A DNA stretch of 46,785 bases from an uncultured Bacilli bacterium (GCA_910584655.1 CAJUBJ010000011.1:1-46785), one strand, 5' to 3'. Shown: positions 35,198 to 44,516, numbered from the stretch's first letter. The notes: a model not told the origin generated them from the sequence alone. Made by a program: numbers and translations.

Positions 35198-35413
35198 ATG
35201 AACACAGGAATAGTTAAATTATTTAAAAATGATAAAGGTTTTGGATTCATTACTGATGATAAAACTAAAAAAGATATATTTGTACATTTTTCTGCAATTA
35301 ATACTGATGGATATAAAACATTAGAAGTTGGTCAAAAAGTAACTTTCGATACTGAACAAGATCCTAAAGATACTTCTAAATTAAGAGCAGTTAATGTTAA
35401 TATAGTTAAATAA
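35198..35413 (+). CDS. csp: Cold-shock protein (71 aa)
   Basis: Single OB-fold nucleic-acid chaperone with RNP1 (K-G-F-G-F-I) and RNP2 (D-I-F-V-H-F). SD AAGGAGG. A TATAAT at 35154-35159 gives a ~30-nt leader, much shorter than the long cold-induced leader of E. coli cspA. Confidence 0.95.
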   Translation: MNTGIVKLFKNDKGFGFITDDKTKKDIFVHFSAINTDGYKTLEVGQKVTFDTEQDPKDTSKLRAVNVNIVK

Positions 35414-35417
35414 TAAT

Positions 35418-35447
35418 AAAAAGTTCAAAATCATTGAACTTTTTTTA
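35418..35447. terminator. Bidirectional terminator
   Basis: AAAAAGTTCAA and TTGAACTTTTT around a 5-nt loop, between the csp and glycosylase genes. Confidence 0.86.
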
Positions 35448-35919
35448 TTTTACTATATTCATTATATAATTTTTCTTCTATTCCTCTTGGACAATTAGCA
35501 GGAGATGTACTGGGTAAACATATAGCTTCAATATTAGTTAAAGGATAAATTAACTTCATATATAAAGTATATGCTTTTTTTCCCGTTGTAAATATAACTT
35601 TTATATTAGAATTATTTAGAATTTCACTTAAATCATTAGGAATAGGATTTTTTATAGAGCTATCACTGGATGAAGAAATATCACAACTTTTTAATACATC
35701 AAATAAAGCAATATTATGCTTAAGAAGAAAATTAATTTTATCTTCTTTTGAATCACCTATTTCTTTATTATACACTTTACTTAAAGTACTCCAAAATCTA
35801 TTCTTAGGATTTGCATAATAAAAAGACTCTTCTCTAGATTTTACTGAAGGCATTGTTCCTAATATTAATACTTTAGAATTATTATCATATATAGGATTTA
35901 ATGGATGAATTACTTTCAT
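35431..35919 (-). CDS. DNA-deoxyinosine (hypoxanthine) glycosylase (162 aa)
   Basis: UDG-superfamily protein with the N-terminal P-I-Y-D-N-N-S-K-V-L-I-L-G-T-M-P-S then F-Y-Y-A-N-P-K-N-R-F-W, the signature of the hypoxanthine-DNA glycosylase family, and a C-terminal L-P-S-T-S-P-A-N (motif B). Removes deaminated adenine from DNA. It follows the HAD gene by 31 nt on the same strand. Confidence 0.88.
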   Translation of the reverse strand: MKVIHPLNPIYDNNSKVLILGTMPSVKSREESFYYANPKNRFWSTLSKVYNKEIGDSKEDKINFLLKHNIALFDVLKSCDISSSSDSSIKNPIPNDLSEILNNSNIKVIFTTGKKAYTLYMKLIYPLTNIEAICLPSTSPANCPRGIEEKLYNEYSKIKKVQ

Positions 35920-35950
35920 ATATATTCTTCTTTCTAATAAAAGTATTCCC

Positions 35951-36631
35951 TTACTTTTCTAATATATCTATAATATCATTCATATTTTTTATAATAGGAA
36001 ATTTATATTCTGTATACTTATTATTTCTATCCATTAATAATAAATTAAAATTGTAATTATTTGCTTTATCTAAAATATGTCTTCTATCATCAATATATAA
36101 AGATTCTTTAGGACTTACTTCTACTTGCTTATTTAAAAATATATCAAATAAATTATCTTCTTTAGAAGTTGTATACATTGATGATATATATACTTGTTTA
36201 AAATATTTATATATACCTTTATTTTTTAGAACTCTATTAGATGATGGCCATCCATTAGAGATAATATATAAATTATATGATTTAGATAGTTTTTCTAAAA
36301 CAGGAGCAACATCTTCATAAAAAATAAATTTTTCATCATTATATACACAATCATCTGCTATTTTATCAACAAGTTCTTTTGTAATTTTGGGATAATTTAA
36401 AAATTTTAAAACTTCATAATAATATTTAGAGAACATTTGGTGTTCTTCTTTTTCTGTTTTAGGTTCTTGTGTTTGAAGAAATAAAAATTTTTTTAAAGCA
36501 CTATTTAGTTTATCTTTATCTATTATTTTTTCATCAACAATGTTAAAAAAGTTATTAGTAATAAACCAATTTCCACTTTTAGGGTCTGCAAGTACTCCTC
36601 CTATATCGAAAATAATATTCTTTATATTCAT
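35951..36631 (-). CDS. HAD-superfamily hydrolase (226 aa)
   Basis: Motif I is F-D-I-G-G-V (residue ~8), a variant with G in place of the second aspartate, as seen in some HAD-IA proteins. It then has I-I-S-N-G-W-P (motif II), a lysine in S-P-K-E (motif III) and Y-I-D-D (motif IV). GAGGTGT gives the start at 36631. Substrate unknown. The second D of D-x-D normally acts as acid/base, so activity is uncertain. Confidence 0.78.
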   Translation of the reverse strand: MNIKNIIFDIGGVLADPKSGNWFITNNFFNIVDEKIIDKDKLNSALKKFLFLQTQEPKTEKEEHQMFSKYYYEVLKFLNYPKITKELVDKIADDCVYNDEKFIFYEDVAPVLEKLSKSYNLYIISNGWPSSNRVLKNKGIYKYFKQVYISSMYTTSKEDNLFDIFLNKQVEVSPKESLYIDDRRHILDKANNYNFNLLLMDRNNKYTEYKFPIIKNMNDIIDILEK

Positions 36632-36723
36632 AATAATACACCTCAAATTTATTATAACATTTGTTTTTTATTGTCGTGTTACTAATTTTGTGATAAAGTA
36701 AAGACATTTATGGAGGGTTTGTT

Positions 36724-37893
36724 ATGAGAAAATATAATTTGAAAGATATGATTGAAATAAAAAATAAAGCATTAGAAATTATTGGCTTATCAGATAATAA
36801 GAATAATAAAGATGAAAAACCAAAAACTATTAAACCAGTTAAAGATATCCCTACTTGGCCTAAATTAGTAATTGATAGTTTGGTACTTCAAGTTGCTATT
36901 GCACAATGGTTAGGAATATTAAGTAATTCAAAAAGACAAGGAACAAGTTCATTTGCATTAATTTCTCATTTAGATGCTAGTGAGCTTATAAAAAGAAGTC
37001 CATTTTTCGTTGATTCTAATATAAAAAGAATAGATTTAAAAACGGCAATTATTAGATTTGCTAATTTACTTTCTATGACAGAAATAAAAGAAAGTGATAC
37101 TTGTATATTAGATAATTTTAATGAAGAAAATTTAACATTTGATTGTACTTTGCAATCTACTGGTGAAGTAATTAAAATGAGCTTGCTTTATGGAAATATA
37201 GATGATTTACCAGAAATTCGTATGACAGGAGATAAAAAATATAGAAGATATGAATATCACTATCCATATGATGATAAAGATGAAAGAATTGAACTTTCTT
37301 CATATGCTAATCAATTAGGAGAAAATGGTTTACAATTTAATAGATATGTATCTAAATATACTTATTATGGACATTTAACTGATAATGATAATAAATTAGA
37401 TATAGAGATTGGATATCCTAATTCTCTTGATGAAGCAACTAATAATATTTATATTGATGAAGAGTTATTAGAGATGCATCTTAATACTTTACCATTTCCA
37501 ATTGAAGTGGATGATGCATGTAGAGCAGTTGCAGCATCTTTAAAAGTAAGTCCTAGTGAATTAAAATATATTAATATTGTTATTTCTAAAAAACAAGAAA
37601 ATGGTAAGTTTAAAAATAGTCAAATAGCTAATTTTAGAGATGGTGAAATGACAAGATTCTGGATAGAAAAAGATGGTAAAGTAATTGATATTACTAATTT
37701 TGGTCCTTGGAAACATTCAAATGAACAATATACTGTTGCAGAAAATGAAGATAAAGAAATGAGTTTTGAATGTAAAAATATTTCATTAGATAGTATAGAA
37801 CAAAGCTTTAAACCTATTGAAGCTATTAAGGAAGCACAAAAAGAAGTTGAAGAAGTTAGAAGATTAGCTAAAACAATATTAAATAAGAAATAG
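36724..37893 (+). CDS. Hypothetical protein (389 aa)
   Basis: Not recognised. Helical N-terminus with a lysine-rich linker (about 25-45), a W-P-K-L-V-I-D-S helix, a beta-rich centre full of tyrosine (H-Y-P-Y-D-D-K-D) and a helical C-terminus (V-E-E-V-R-R-L-A). No membrane segment or signal peptide. SD GGAGGG at 6 nt. Isolated between HAD and GNAT genes. Confidence 0.6.
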   Translation: MRKYNLKDMIEIKNKALEIIGLSDNKNNKDEKPKTIKPVKDIPTWPKLVIDSLVLQVAIAQWLGILSNSKRQGTSSFALISHLDASELIKRSPFFVDSNIKRIDLKTAIIRFANLLSMTEIKESDTCILDNFNEENLTFDCTLQSTGEVIKMSLLYGNIDDLPEIRMTGDKKYRRYEYHYPYDDKDERIELSSYANQLGENGLQFNRYVSKYTYYGHLTDNDNKLDIEIGYPNSLDEATNNIYIDEELLEMHLNTLPFPIEVDDACRAVAASLKVSPSELKYINIVISKKQENGKFKNSQIANFRDGEMTRFWIEKDGKVIDITNFGPWKHSNEQYTVAENEDKEMSFECKNISLDSIEQSFKPIEAIKEAQKEVEEVRRLAKTILNKK

Positions 37894-37895
37894 AG

Positions 37896-37920
37896 ATGAG
37901 ATTTATACTCATTTTTATTT
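37896..37920 (+). terminator. Weak terminator
   Basis: ATGAG / CTCAT arms with a 7-nt loop, then a T-rich run. Confidence 0.45.
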
Positions 37921-37995
37921 TGTTTTTATATATAAATTATTTATTTTAAATGAATTGTGATAAAATATTAGTAATATTTTTAAGGGGGATTTATT

Positions 37996-38646
37996 ATGTT
38001 TGAAATTGGATTTGAAGAAAAAAGTTTTAAAGGTGAACCAGTAGAAACTTGTGGTAAATTAAGAACTGTCACTTTAGATAATGGGACAAATGTTGAATTA
38101 TTACCTATTTTATTTAGTACTTTTACTAGGCGTGGTACTTCTCCTTTGGATGTTCGAAGAAGAAGACATAACTATAAAGTTCCTAATGCTTTAGCTAAAG
38201 AATATGCATTATATTATGAAAAAACTTTAGGTGAAAATTGGACAGAAAAGTATGCAACTAATATGATTAGTAGTTTAACAGGTCGTTTATTTATTGCCGC
38301 TTGGGCTAGAGATGAAAATGGTAATGAATTTCCTATCGGATTTTCTGCTGGCAATACTCAACCATATAATGATGGAACTAAATTATGCAATACAGAAGTA
38401 TTTGTCTTACCTACTTATCAAAAGTTTGGTGTTGGTACAGAACTAGTTTATGCAATGCTGTATGAGGCTAAGAGATGTGGGGTTACTAATTTTGAGGGAC
38501 TAACTTATGATATGGATAATAAAAATCATCCGATTGGATGGTGGGAAAGCATAGGTGCTAAAAGAGTGGACTTAATACCTATAGAAGGTAATATAGATGA
38601 AATGATTAAAATAATGGAAGAAAAAAAGTTAAAAAAAGTGAATTAA
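37996..38646 (+). CDS. GNAT-family N-acetyltransferase (216 aa)
   Basis: Acetyl-CoA-binding motif A is V-L-P-T-Y-Q-K-F-G-V-G-T-E-L (Q-x-x-G-x-G-T pattern). The C-terminal G-W-W-E-S-I-G-A-K-R matches the last GNAT helix/strand. The N-terminal 100 residues are an extension without a match. Substrate unknown. SD AAGGGGGA. Confidence 0.78.
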   Translation: MFEIGFEEKSFKGEPVETCGKLRTVTLDNGTNVELLPILFSTFTRRGTSPLDVRRRRHNYKVPNALAKEYALYYEKTLGENWTEKYATNMISSLTGRLFIAAWARDENGNEFPIGFSAGNTQPYNDGTKLCNTEVFVLPTYQKFGVGTELVYAMLYEAKRCGVTNFEGLTYDMDNKNHPIGWWESIGAKRVDLIPIEGNIDEMIKIMEEKKLKKVN

Positions 38647-38674
38647 AACTGTTTACAACTTAATATTTATAAAC

Positions 38675-38703
38675 AAAAAAAAGAACTAAAACTGTTCTTT
38701 TTT
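38675..38703. terminator. Bidirectional terminator
   Basis: AAAAAAGAAC and GTTCTTTTTT around a 7-nt loop, between convergent genes. Confidence 0.82.
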
Positions 38704-39357
38704 ATTTTCTTTTTTGGCATTAATTGACCACTTAATAATGCCATATACGTTTATAAGTAAATAACCTATAGAGACTAGAAGCATCATAAATGATCCTTCA
38801 CCTTTACCAACAAAAGTAATAATCCAGATACATAAATCAATAATATTATTACATAACCATAACCACCATGATTCTTTAAAACGAAGAATCATTAATATTA
38901 CACCACATAAATTTATTATATTAGATGTTGCATCCATAAGAGCTAATCGTTGATTAGGAATAAGACTTAATAAATAGCCTAAAATAAAACTACCTAATAT
39001 ACAGGAAGAAACTATTATAAAAGAATTTTTTAAAGTAAATTCTCTAACATTAACATTATTTTCTTCATCTAAGTTATTATTCCATGTAATAAATCCTTTA
39101 ATTTGTAATGGAGAAAAAATAAAAATGTAAAATATAAAAGTGCCATATAAATTATTCTTAAAAGAAACATATCCCATTAACAGATAATTAATGAGTCCTA
39201 ATATATAATTTATTCTTTTTCCTTCACTAGCGAAATAGGCACATAGTAATCCTGTTAAAAGAATTGTTCCTCCAATAATTAAATCTTTAGCATATAAACC
39301 TGAAATAATAGAAATTATTAAACATAATAAAATAATAATTAAATATTTTTTATTCAT
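38686..39357 (-). CDS. pnuC: PnuC-family nicotinamide riboside transporter (223 aa)
   Basis: Seven or so helices with the PnuC W-W-L-W-L-C-N-N-I-I-D segment in the C-terminal half and an N-terminal A-S-E-G-K-R-I-N-Y stretch. PnuC proteins import NAD precursors. SD AGGTGATT just before the ATG. No NadR/NAD riboswitch is recognisable upstream, and no NAD enzyme is adjacent. Confidence 0.8.
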   Translation of the reverse strand: MNKKYLIIILLCLIISIISGLYAKDLIIGGTILLTGLLCAYFASEGKRINYILGLINYLLMGYVSFKNNLYGTFIFYIFIFSPLQIKGFITWNNNLDEENNVNVREFTLKNSFIIVSSCILGSFILGYLLSLIPNQRLALMDATSNIINLCGVILMILRFKESWWLWLCNNIIDLCIWIITFVGKGEGSFMMLLVSIGYLLINVYGIIKWSINAKKENKKEQF

Positions 39358-39456
39358 ATAATCACCTACTAGATAATTTTATTTTAACATACCTATATAG
39401 CCAATTAAAGATTATTATAGTATAATCAAAATTAATAAATTAAGTAAAATATAATT

Positions 39457-39576
39457 ATGGGTGGTGGATTAGTTAAATCTAAAATTTCATTACCAGTTGA
39501 ACTTTTTTTAAAGCTACCTAACGTTGAGATTATTGATGGTCTGGCTAAACAAATTATGGAGGATAAAAATGAATAA
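39457..39576 (+). CDS. Short upstream reading frame or gene remnant (39 aa)
   Basis: An intact 39-codon frame begins with M-G-G-G-L-V-K-S-K-I-S-L-P-V and reads like the C-terminus of a larger protein. It has no ribosome site of its own; a TATAAT lies at about 39418. It overlaps the next gene's start by 8 nt (the ATG at 39569), so it could be a leader peptide, but a decayed 3' fragment of a lost gene is as likely. Confidence 0.35.
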   Translation: MGGGLVKSKISLPVELFLKLPNVEIIDGLAKQIMEDKNE

Positions 39577-40432
39577 TATAAAATTTATTAGTAATAAGTA
39601 TACTGAAGATGGGTTAAAGCTACCAATGGTTCATTTTGAGAGTGAAAATAAAAATATATGTGTAATTATGATACATGGTATGTGTGCTACAATAGTTGAT
39701 AATTATTTTGCTACAGTTTGGGGTGAAATATTATCAAAAAATAATATTGGATTTATATATGAACATAATAGAGGTCATTCTATAGAAAATGATATTGTTA
39801 TGAAAGATGGAACATTTAAAAGATGTGGATGTATGTATGAAATATTTGAAGAGTCTATATATGATATTGATTTAGCTATTAAAACAGCAAAAGAATTTGG
39901 ATATAAAAAAATAATACTTCTAGGACATAGTTATGGATGTAATAAAGTTATATATTATAAATATAAGAAAAATACTGATATAAGTGGGATTATTTTAGCT
40001 AGTGCTCCTGATATGATTGGATCACATAAATTAGTTCAAAAAGATTATATAGATTTACTTAATGAAGCTAAGAAAAATATTGATAATGGAGAAAGTACTA
40101 AATTACTTCATAAAAAAATAGAAGACTATATGTATATGAGTTCAGAAACTTATTATAACTGGTACAATGAAAATAGTAATTTAGATAATTTGCCAATAAT
40201 AGAAAATAATGGTAATTGGGAACAATTTGAAAATATTGATATTCCTATTCTAACTTTTTCTGGTTTATTAGAAGAAGATTATTATAGACATTTAGATTTA
40301 TTAAAAAAGAAAGCTATAAAATGTAATGATTTTGAATATAAGTATATAGATAATACTGGACATACTTATATAAATAAAGAAGAAGAAATTGGCAATATAA
40401 TTCTTGATTGGATAAATAAAAGATTTTTATAA
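39569..40432 (+). CDS. Alpha/beta-hydrolase, esterase-like (287 aa)
   Basis: Oxyanion M-I-H-G-M near residue 32, nucleophile elbow G-H-S-Y-G near 121 and C-terminal histidine in G-H-T-Y. The aspartate is probably in the G-L-L-E-E-D loop. No signal peptide. Family resembles small DUF1749-type hydrolases; substrate unknown. SD GGAGG at 39558. Confidence 0.8.
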   Translation: MNNIKFISNKYTEDGLKLPMVHFESENKNICVIMIHGMCATIVDNYFATVWGEILSKNNIGFIYEHNRGHSIENDIVMKDGTFKRCGCMYEIFEESIYDIDLAIKTAKEFGYKKIILLGHSYGCNKVIYYKYKKNTDISGIILASAPDMIGSHKLVQKDYIDLLNEAKKNIDNGESTKLLHKKIEDYMYMSSETYYNWYNENSNLDNLPIIENNGNWEQFENIDIPILTFSGLLEEDYYRHLDLLKKKAIKCNDFEYKYIDNTGHTYINKEEEIGNIILDWINKRFL

Positions 40433-40435
40433 AAT

Positions 40436-40466
40436 AAAAAAGGAAAAAATTATTTTTCCTTTTTTA
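40436..40466. terminator. Bidirectional terminator
   Basis: AAAAAAGGAAAAAT and ATTTTTCCTTTTTT around a short loop, between convergent genes. Confidence 0.85.
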
Positions 40467-41298
40467 TTGCCATAATCACAACAATAGCATCTTCTAAGGT
40501 TTGATTAATATTATTGTTTATAATATTTAGATTATTAACAGAATAAAGAGATTCTTTAACTTCACTAAATTTATGAACTTCTAGTAATTCAAAGCCTAAT
40601 TCTTTAAAAAAATCTTTTACATGATTAATATCTTCAAATCTGTTATCAGTATTATTTCTAGATGTTATTTTAGTTAAGTTATTGTTAAGATTTGATATAG
40701 CTTTATTTTGAGAAGTAATAAATTTTTTGGGAGTAACATCACTTGTAATCCATATACCACCATGTATAGATAATAAATTATAAATATTTTGAGCTACTAA
40801 TTTCTTTTCATCAAAATTTAGATATCTTAATAAACCTTCATTGATAACACATACTGGTTCTTTTTTATTTAAATAATTGTCTATTTGAATAAAGTCTTCT
40901 TTTTTTAATACATTACATTTAAGTATTTTATGATTATCTTTTATATGACCATATAAGGATGTAATAAGGTTAGTTTTAGTATTAATTACTTTATTTAAAT
41001 CTACTTCAATATAATTATAATCTTTATTAGAATATATTAATCCTCTACTACTATAACCACAAGCTAATTCAACAACTTGTTTAATTTTTGATTTATCTAA
41101 TAATTTATTTATTAATTTAAATCTAGCTTCTATTTCTGGAGCTAGTTCTTTATTAAAATTTATGGTCTTACAATCACAGTGTTCTTTTAAATACTTAAAT
41201 ATATCTTTTTCATATGGGATGTCTGTAAATGTTCTAGGGTATGAAGTAATAAGTGCTGTTGGACTAATTGTTTCATAAGAACTATCTTTTATATTCAT
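40450..41298 (-). CDS. SAM methyltransferase, leucine-carboxyl-methyltransferase-like (282 aa)
   Basis: Motif I region V-V-E-L-A-C-G-Y-S-S-R-G near residue 90, then Y-I-E-V-D-L as the acidic loop and V-I-N-E-G-L-L-R-Y-L, the LCM/PPM1 signature in place of the usual motif IV. Such enzymes methylate small acids or polyketides in bacteria. SD GGAGACA. Confidence 0.78.
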   Translation of the reverse strand: MNIKDSSYETISPTALITSYPRTFTDIPYEKDIFKYLKEHCDCKTINFNKELAPEIEARFKLINKLLDKSKIKQVVELACGYSSRGLIYSNKDYNYIEVDLNKVINTKTNLITSLYGHIKDNHKILKCNVLKKEDFIQIDNYLNKKEPVCVINEGLLRYLNFDEKKLVAQNIYNLLSIHGGIWITSDVTPKKFITSQNKAISNLNNNLTKITSRNNTDNRFEDINHVKDFFKELGFELLEVHKFSEVKESLYSVNNLNIINNNINQTLEDAIVVIMAIKKEK

Positions 41299-41415
41299 TA
41301 ACTATGTCTCCTTCCATAAAACATTTTATATACATAAATATATTATAGAATATTTTTAAATATTAAGATAGAAATATGATATTATTATAGTAATATAATA
41401 AAGATAGGTGGTATA

Positions 41416-42987
41416 ATGGCAAGTTTAAAAAATTGTGAAAATTGTGGAAAAGAAATCTATACAAATATAAAAAAGTGTCCTTATTGTAGAAATAAAAATA
41501 ATAATAGATATAAAGTAAAAAATAAAAATAGAAATATAGGTATATTTTTTATTAAAATGGTATTGCTATTTATTATTGTTGATTTATTTGTAACTATCAT
41601 TCCTGTATATTTAGGTGAGTCTGTATTTAATTATAAATATGGTAAAGAACTTGTTGTAGAGGCACTATGGTGTTTATGTATTTTGGTAGTTTTATTAATG
41701 AGTGGTAATTCTTATGTATTTACTTGTAAAAAAGAAGAATTTGGCAAAGCAATAAAACTAGGATTACCAATGTTAATAATTTCAGGAATATCTTTACTAG
41801 CTAATATTCCTATAAGTTTAGATGGTTTAAATATATGGAACTTTGTTAACTTAATACTATTTTGTGCATCTATTGGGTTAACGGAAGAATTTTTATGCCG
41901 TGGATGGGTACAAAATGAATTTATAGAAAGATATGGAACGACAAGAAAAAAAGTTATAGTATCAATTATCTTATCATCATTAGTATTTGGAGTTATGCAT
42001 ATAACCAATATATTTGCTGGGCAAACGTTATTTCAAACTATAATGCAAATAATACAAGCAACTGCATTAGGTGCTTTACTAGGAAGTGTTTACTATAGGT
42101 CAAAAAATATTTGGGCAGTTGCTTTCTTACATGGATTTTTTGATTTTGCAATAATGCTTTCTGATGTTAATTTAATAAAAGATTGTGCTACTGGTACAGT
42201 AACTAATTCTATAATTATCTATCAAACATTCTCTACTTTATGCTTAAGTTTCCTTTATATATTTTATACAGTTATTTTATTGCGTAAAAAAGATACACAT
42301 AAATTAATTGATGAAAAAAGTGAATTAACAGAAGAAGAATTAAAAAAAGATCAAAAAACAACAAATCTTATGAAAAAATTTATAACTGTAATCGTTATAT
42401 TATTCTTTTTACCAGTAGGAAATAATATTGATGGAATAGAAGAATATGAAATATGTTATACATATGAAGAAAAATATTTAGATGGATATGAAACACACTT
42501 CTCAAATTATGGTATTTACGAAATGTATTATAAAAAGGTTATTAATAATAATGGTGAAGCTAATGATTTGTGGGAAAATAATAAAATAAATAATATGTAT
42601 AAATTTGAATTATATTATGATAAAGATGAAAATAAATTAGCTATAAAAAATATTGCTACTAATTATGTAGTTTATATGGATGAAGAATATGTTTATGATT
42701 ATCTAATTATTTATGATGATGGTATGTATATAATTATGTACTATGATAATGATGAAACAAAAGTATATTATAATAAAATTAATGAAAAAGAATTAAATGA
42801 TAGTAATGAATTTTTAGATAACTTAAAAGAATCATTTAAATCATTTGATGTTCCTGATATAAAAAATTTAGGATATTTAACTTATAATGATAATGAAGAT
42901 AATTATTATATATATGCGTATATGGTATCAGAATTAGGATATGAATTTATAATAGATGAAAATAATCAACTATTTTTATTAAATTAA
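41416..42987 (+). CDS. Zinc-ribbon, CPBP-family intramembrane protease fusion (523 aa)
   Basis: An N-terminal zinc ribbon with C7, C10, C21, C24 precedes eight or so helices carrying the CPBP (Abi/CAAX protease) residues: E157-E158 with R162, H195, and H239 with D243. A last helix at about 325-340 leads into about 180 acidic, tyrosine-rich residues of unknown fold, probably outside the cell. CPBP proteases cleave within membranes and often process bacteriocins or surface signals. The combination of ribbon, protease and long tail is unusual. SD AGGTGG. Confidence 0.82.
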   Translation: MASLKNCENCGKEIYTNIKKCPYCRNKNNNRYKVKNKNRNIGIFFIKMVLLFIIVDLFVTIIPVYLGESVFNYKYGKELVVEALWCLCILVVLLMSGNSYVFTCKKEEFGKAIKLGLPMLIISGISLLANIPISLDGLNIWNFVNLILFCASIGLTEEFLCRGWVQNEFIERYGTTRKKVIVSIILSSLVFGVMHITNIFAGQTLFQTIMQIIQATALGALLGSVYYRSKNIWAVAFLHGFFDFAIMLSDVNLIKDCATGTVTNSIIIYQTFSTLCLSFLYIFYTVILLRKKDTHKLIDEKSELTEEELKKDQKTTNLMKKFITVIVILFFLPVGNNIDGIEEYEICYTYEEKYLDGYETHFSNYGIYEMYYKKVINNNGEANDLWENNKINNMYKFELYYDKDENKLAIKNIATNYVVYMDEEYVYDYLIIYDDGMYIIMYYDNDETKVYYNKINEKELNDSNEFLDNLKESFKSFDVPDIKNLGYLTYNDNEDNYYIYAYMVSELGYEFIIDENNQLFLLN

Positions 42988-43021
42988 AAAAATGATAATT
43001 TTTTTAAGACTTATCATTTTT
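42986..43021. terminator. Bidirectional terminator
   Basis: AAATGATAA and TTATCATTT with a T- and A-rich loop, between convergent genes. Confidence 0.78.
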
Positions 43022-43471
43022 AATTTCTTTTATTTCTACCCTATTAAATAGTTCATCTATGGAAGATGGTTTTAATTCTTTAATTACCCCAATAAAAAAT
43101 GATATATTTATTGGATTTATTCCTCTTTCATATCTTGAAATAACAGATTGATTTGTATTTAATTTAGTTGCCAATTTCTTTTGAGTTATATTTTTAGATT
43201 TTCTTAAATCTCTCAACTTTTTTCCTAACTCTTTATGAGTAATATCTATTTTAGAATATTTTATCTTTTCTTCTGATATTTCAAAAATATAATCTAAACT
43301 ACTATTAGTTACACTGGCATATTTAATTATAATATCTAGAGGGATGTTATTATTTTCATTCTCCCATCCAGAGACAGTCTTTCTATTTCTATTAAATAAT
43401 TTTCCGAATTCTTGTTGATTCATATCTAAGTTTTCCCTATAATAAAAAATTTCCTCATTTATGCGCAACAT
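43004..43471 (-). CDS. Double Xre-type regulator (155 aa)
   Basis: Two HTH_3 domains in one chain: residues 8-65 (N-Q-Q-E-F-G-K-L-F, then R-K-T-V-S-G-W-E) and 80-140 (T-Q-K-K-L-A-T-K-L, then Q-S-V-I-S-R-Y-E-R-G). Start after AGGTGG at 43471; a GTG nine bases upstream is inside that site. Divergent from the next Xre gene with about 135 bp between the starts, so it may repress both. Confidence 0.85.
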   Translation of the reverse strand: MLRINEEIFYYRENLDMNQQEFGKLFNRNRKTVSGWENENNNIPLDIIIKYASVTNSSLDYIFEISEEKIKYSKIDITHKELGKKLRDLRKSKNITQKKLATKLNTNQSVISRYERGINPINISFFIGVIKELKPSSIDELFNRVEIKEIKNDKS

Positions 43472-43605
43472 ATTTACCACCTGTTGCTATTATTCCATTT
43501 TAATCTTTAAAAATTCATAAAGTCTGGGAATTAGCATATTTTTTAATATAAATAAGAGTTGTTTTTTTGTATAATTATCTCCGTAGAATAAAAAGGTGAT
43601 GTATA

Positions 43606-44496
43606 ATGAAAGAAAAAAACAATGAAAATATTTTTAATATAGATGATCCAATAATATTAGAACAATTTGGTAAAAAGATAAGAAAAGCTAGAAATAAAAA
43701 GAAAATATCTCAAGGAGAACTTGGTGAATTACTCTCGATAACACGGCAAGCCATTAGCAAATGGGAAACTGGTAAATCAATACCAGATATATCCATTTGG
43801 AGAAAAATTAGCGAAGTACTTGAAATAGACTTAAGTGAATTTGTAAACATAGTAGATAACTCATTAGAAGACTTCGTAGATATAAAAAAAGAAATTGAAA
43901 AATTAGACATAGAATTAGACAAAGAAAAAAAAGTTGTTACAGAAGATAAAGTTTTAGAGAATAAAGAAAAAAATAATACTCAAAAAAAAGCTGTTAACTT
44001 CTACCTAGATAAAAAAGTATTAATTATTATTTTTTCCTTACTAATCTCCACAACAGTATTTTTAGGGACAACTTTTTTTATGTCTTTTAAAAAAAATGAA
44101 AATCAAGAAGAAATAGAAAAAAACGAATGGAAACAACTTGATTTAATTAACGCAGAAGGTGAAATATCCTTTGTAGGTAGTGTTACTTACGATAACTATA
44201 CTAGTATATATAATATTGAAAACTTCTTCTATAACTCCCCTATCATTGGAACAAAAAAAGAACCAATTTTAAAATGTATAGAATTAGAATTCTATATTGG
44301 AAAAGAAGAAATATATTCATATACCTACAATAGAACAGCAACTAGACTACAAGACTTTTTAGATAATGTATCTATTGCAGTAACACATAAAGAAACATTT
44401 AAAGAAGAAAATAATATAGTAATAAAACTTACTTTAATAAAAAAAGATGGATCAAATAGTATAGTACAAATTGAAGTTGTCCCTTCTAAAAATTAG
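43606..44496 (+). CDS. Membrane-anchored Xre regulator (296 aa)
   Basis: HTH_3 at residues 21-75 (I-S-Q-G-E-L-G-E-L-L, then R-Q-A-I-S-K-W-E-T-G), an acidic/lysine coil about 90-125, one transmembrane helix at about 138-158 and an extracytoplasmic domain of about 135 residues. A DNA-binding head with an outside sensor can act as a one-component membrane switch. It lies directly upstream of a secreted protein, holin and endolysin. SD AAGGTGAT. Confidence 0.8.
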   Translation: MKEKNNENIFNIDDPIILEQFGKKIRKARNKKKISQGELGELLSITRQAISKWETGKSIPDISIWRKISEVLEIDLSEFVNIVDNSLEDFVDIKKEIEKLDIELDKEKKVVTEDKVLENKEKNNTQKKAVNFYLDKKVLIIIFSLLISTTVFLGTTFFMSFKKNENQEEIEKNEWKQLDLINAEGEISFVGSVTYDNYTSIYNIENFFYNSPIIGTKKEPILKCIELEFYIGKEEIYSYTYNRTATRLQDFLDNVSIAVTHKETFKEENNIVIKLTLIKKDGSNSIVQIEVVPSKN

Positions 44497-44516
44497 CAAC
44501 TGTTAGTTGCTTTTTT
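44493..44516 (+). repeat. Left copy of a direct repeat, also the regulator's terminator
   Basis: TTAGCAACTGT then pyrimidine-A-G-T-T and a T run; matches 46712-46736 at about 22 of 25 bases. GCAACT/AGTTGC (44496-44510) forms a hairpin before TTTTTT. Confidence 0.75.

Noticed and set aside
39358..39456. NAD-type riboswitch upstream of pnuC
   Set aside because: Only about 20 bases separate the ribosome site from the next element and no conserved core is visible.
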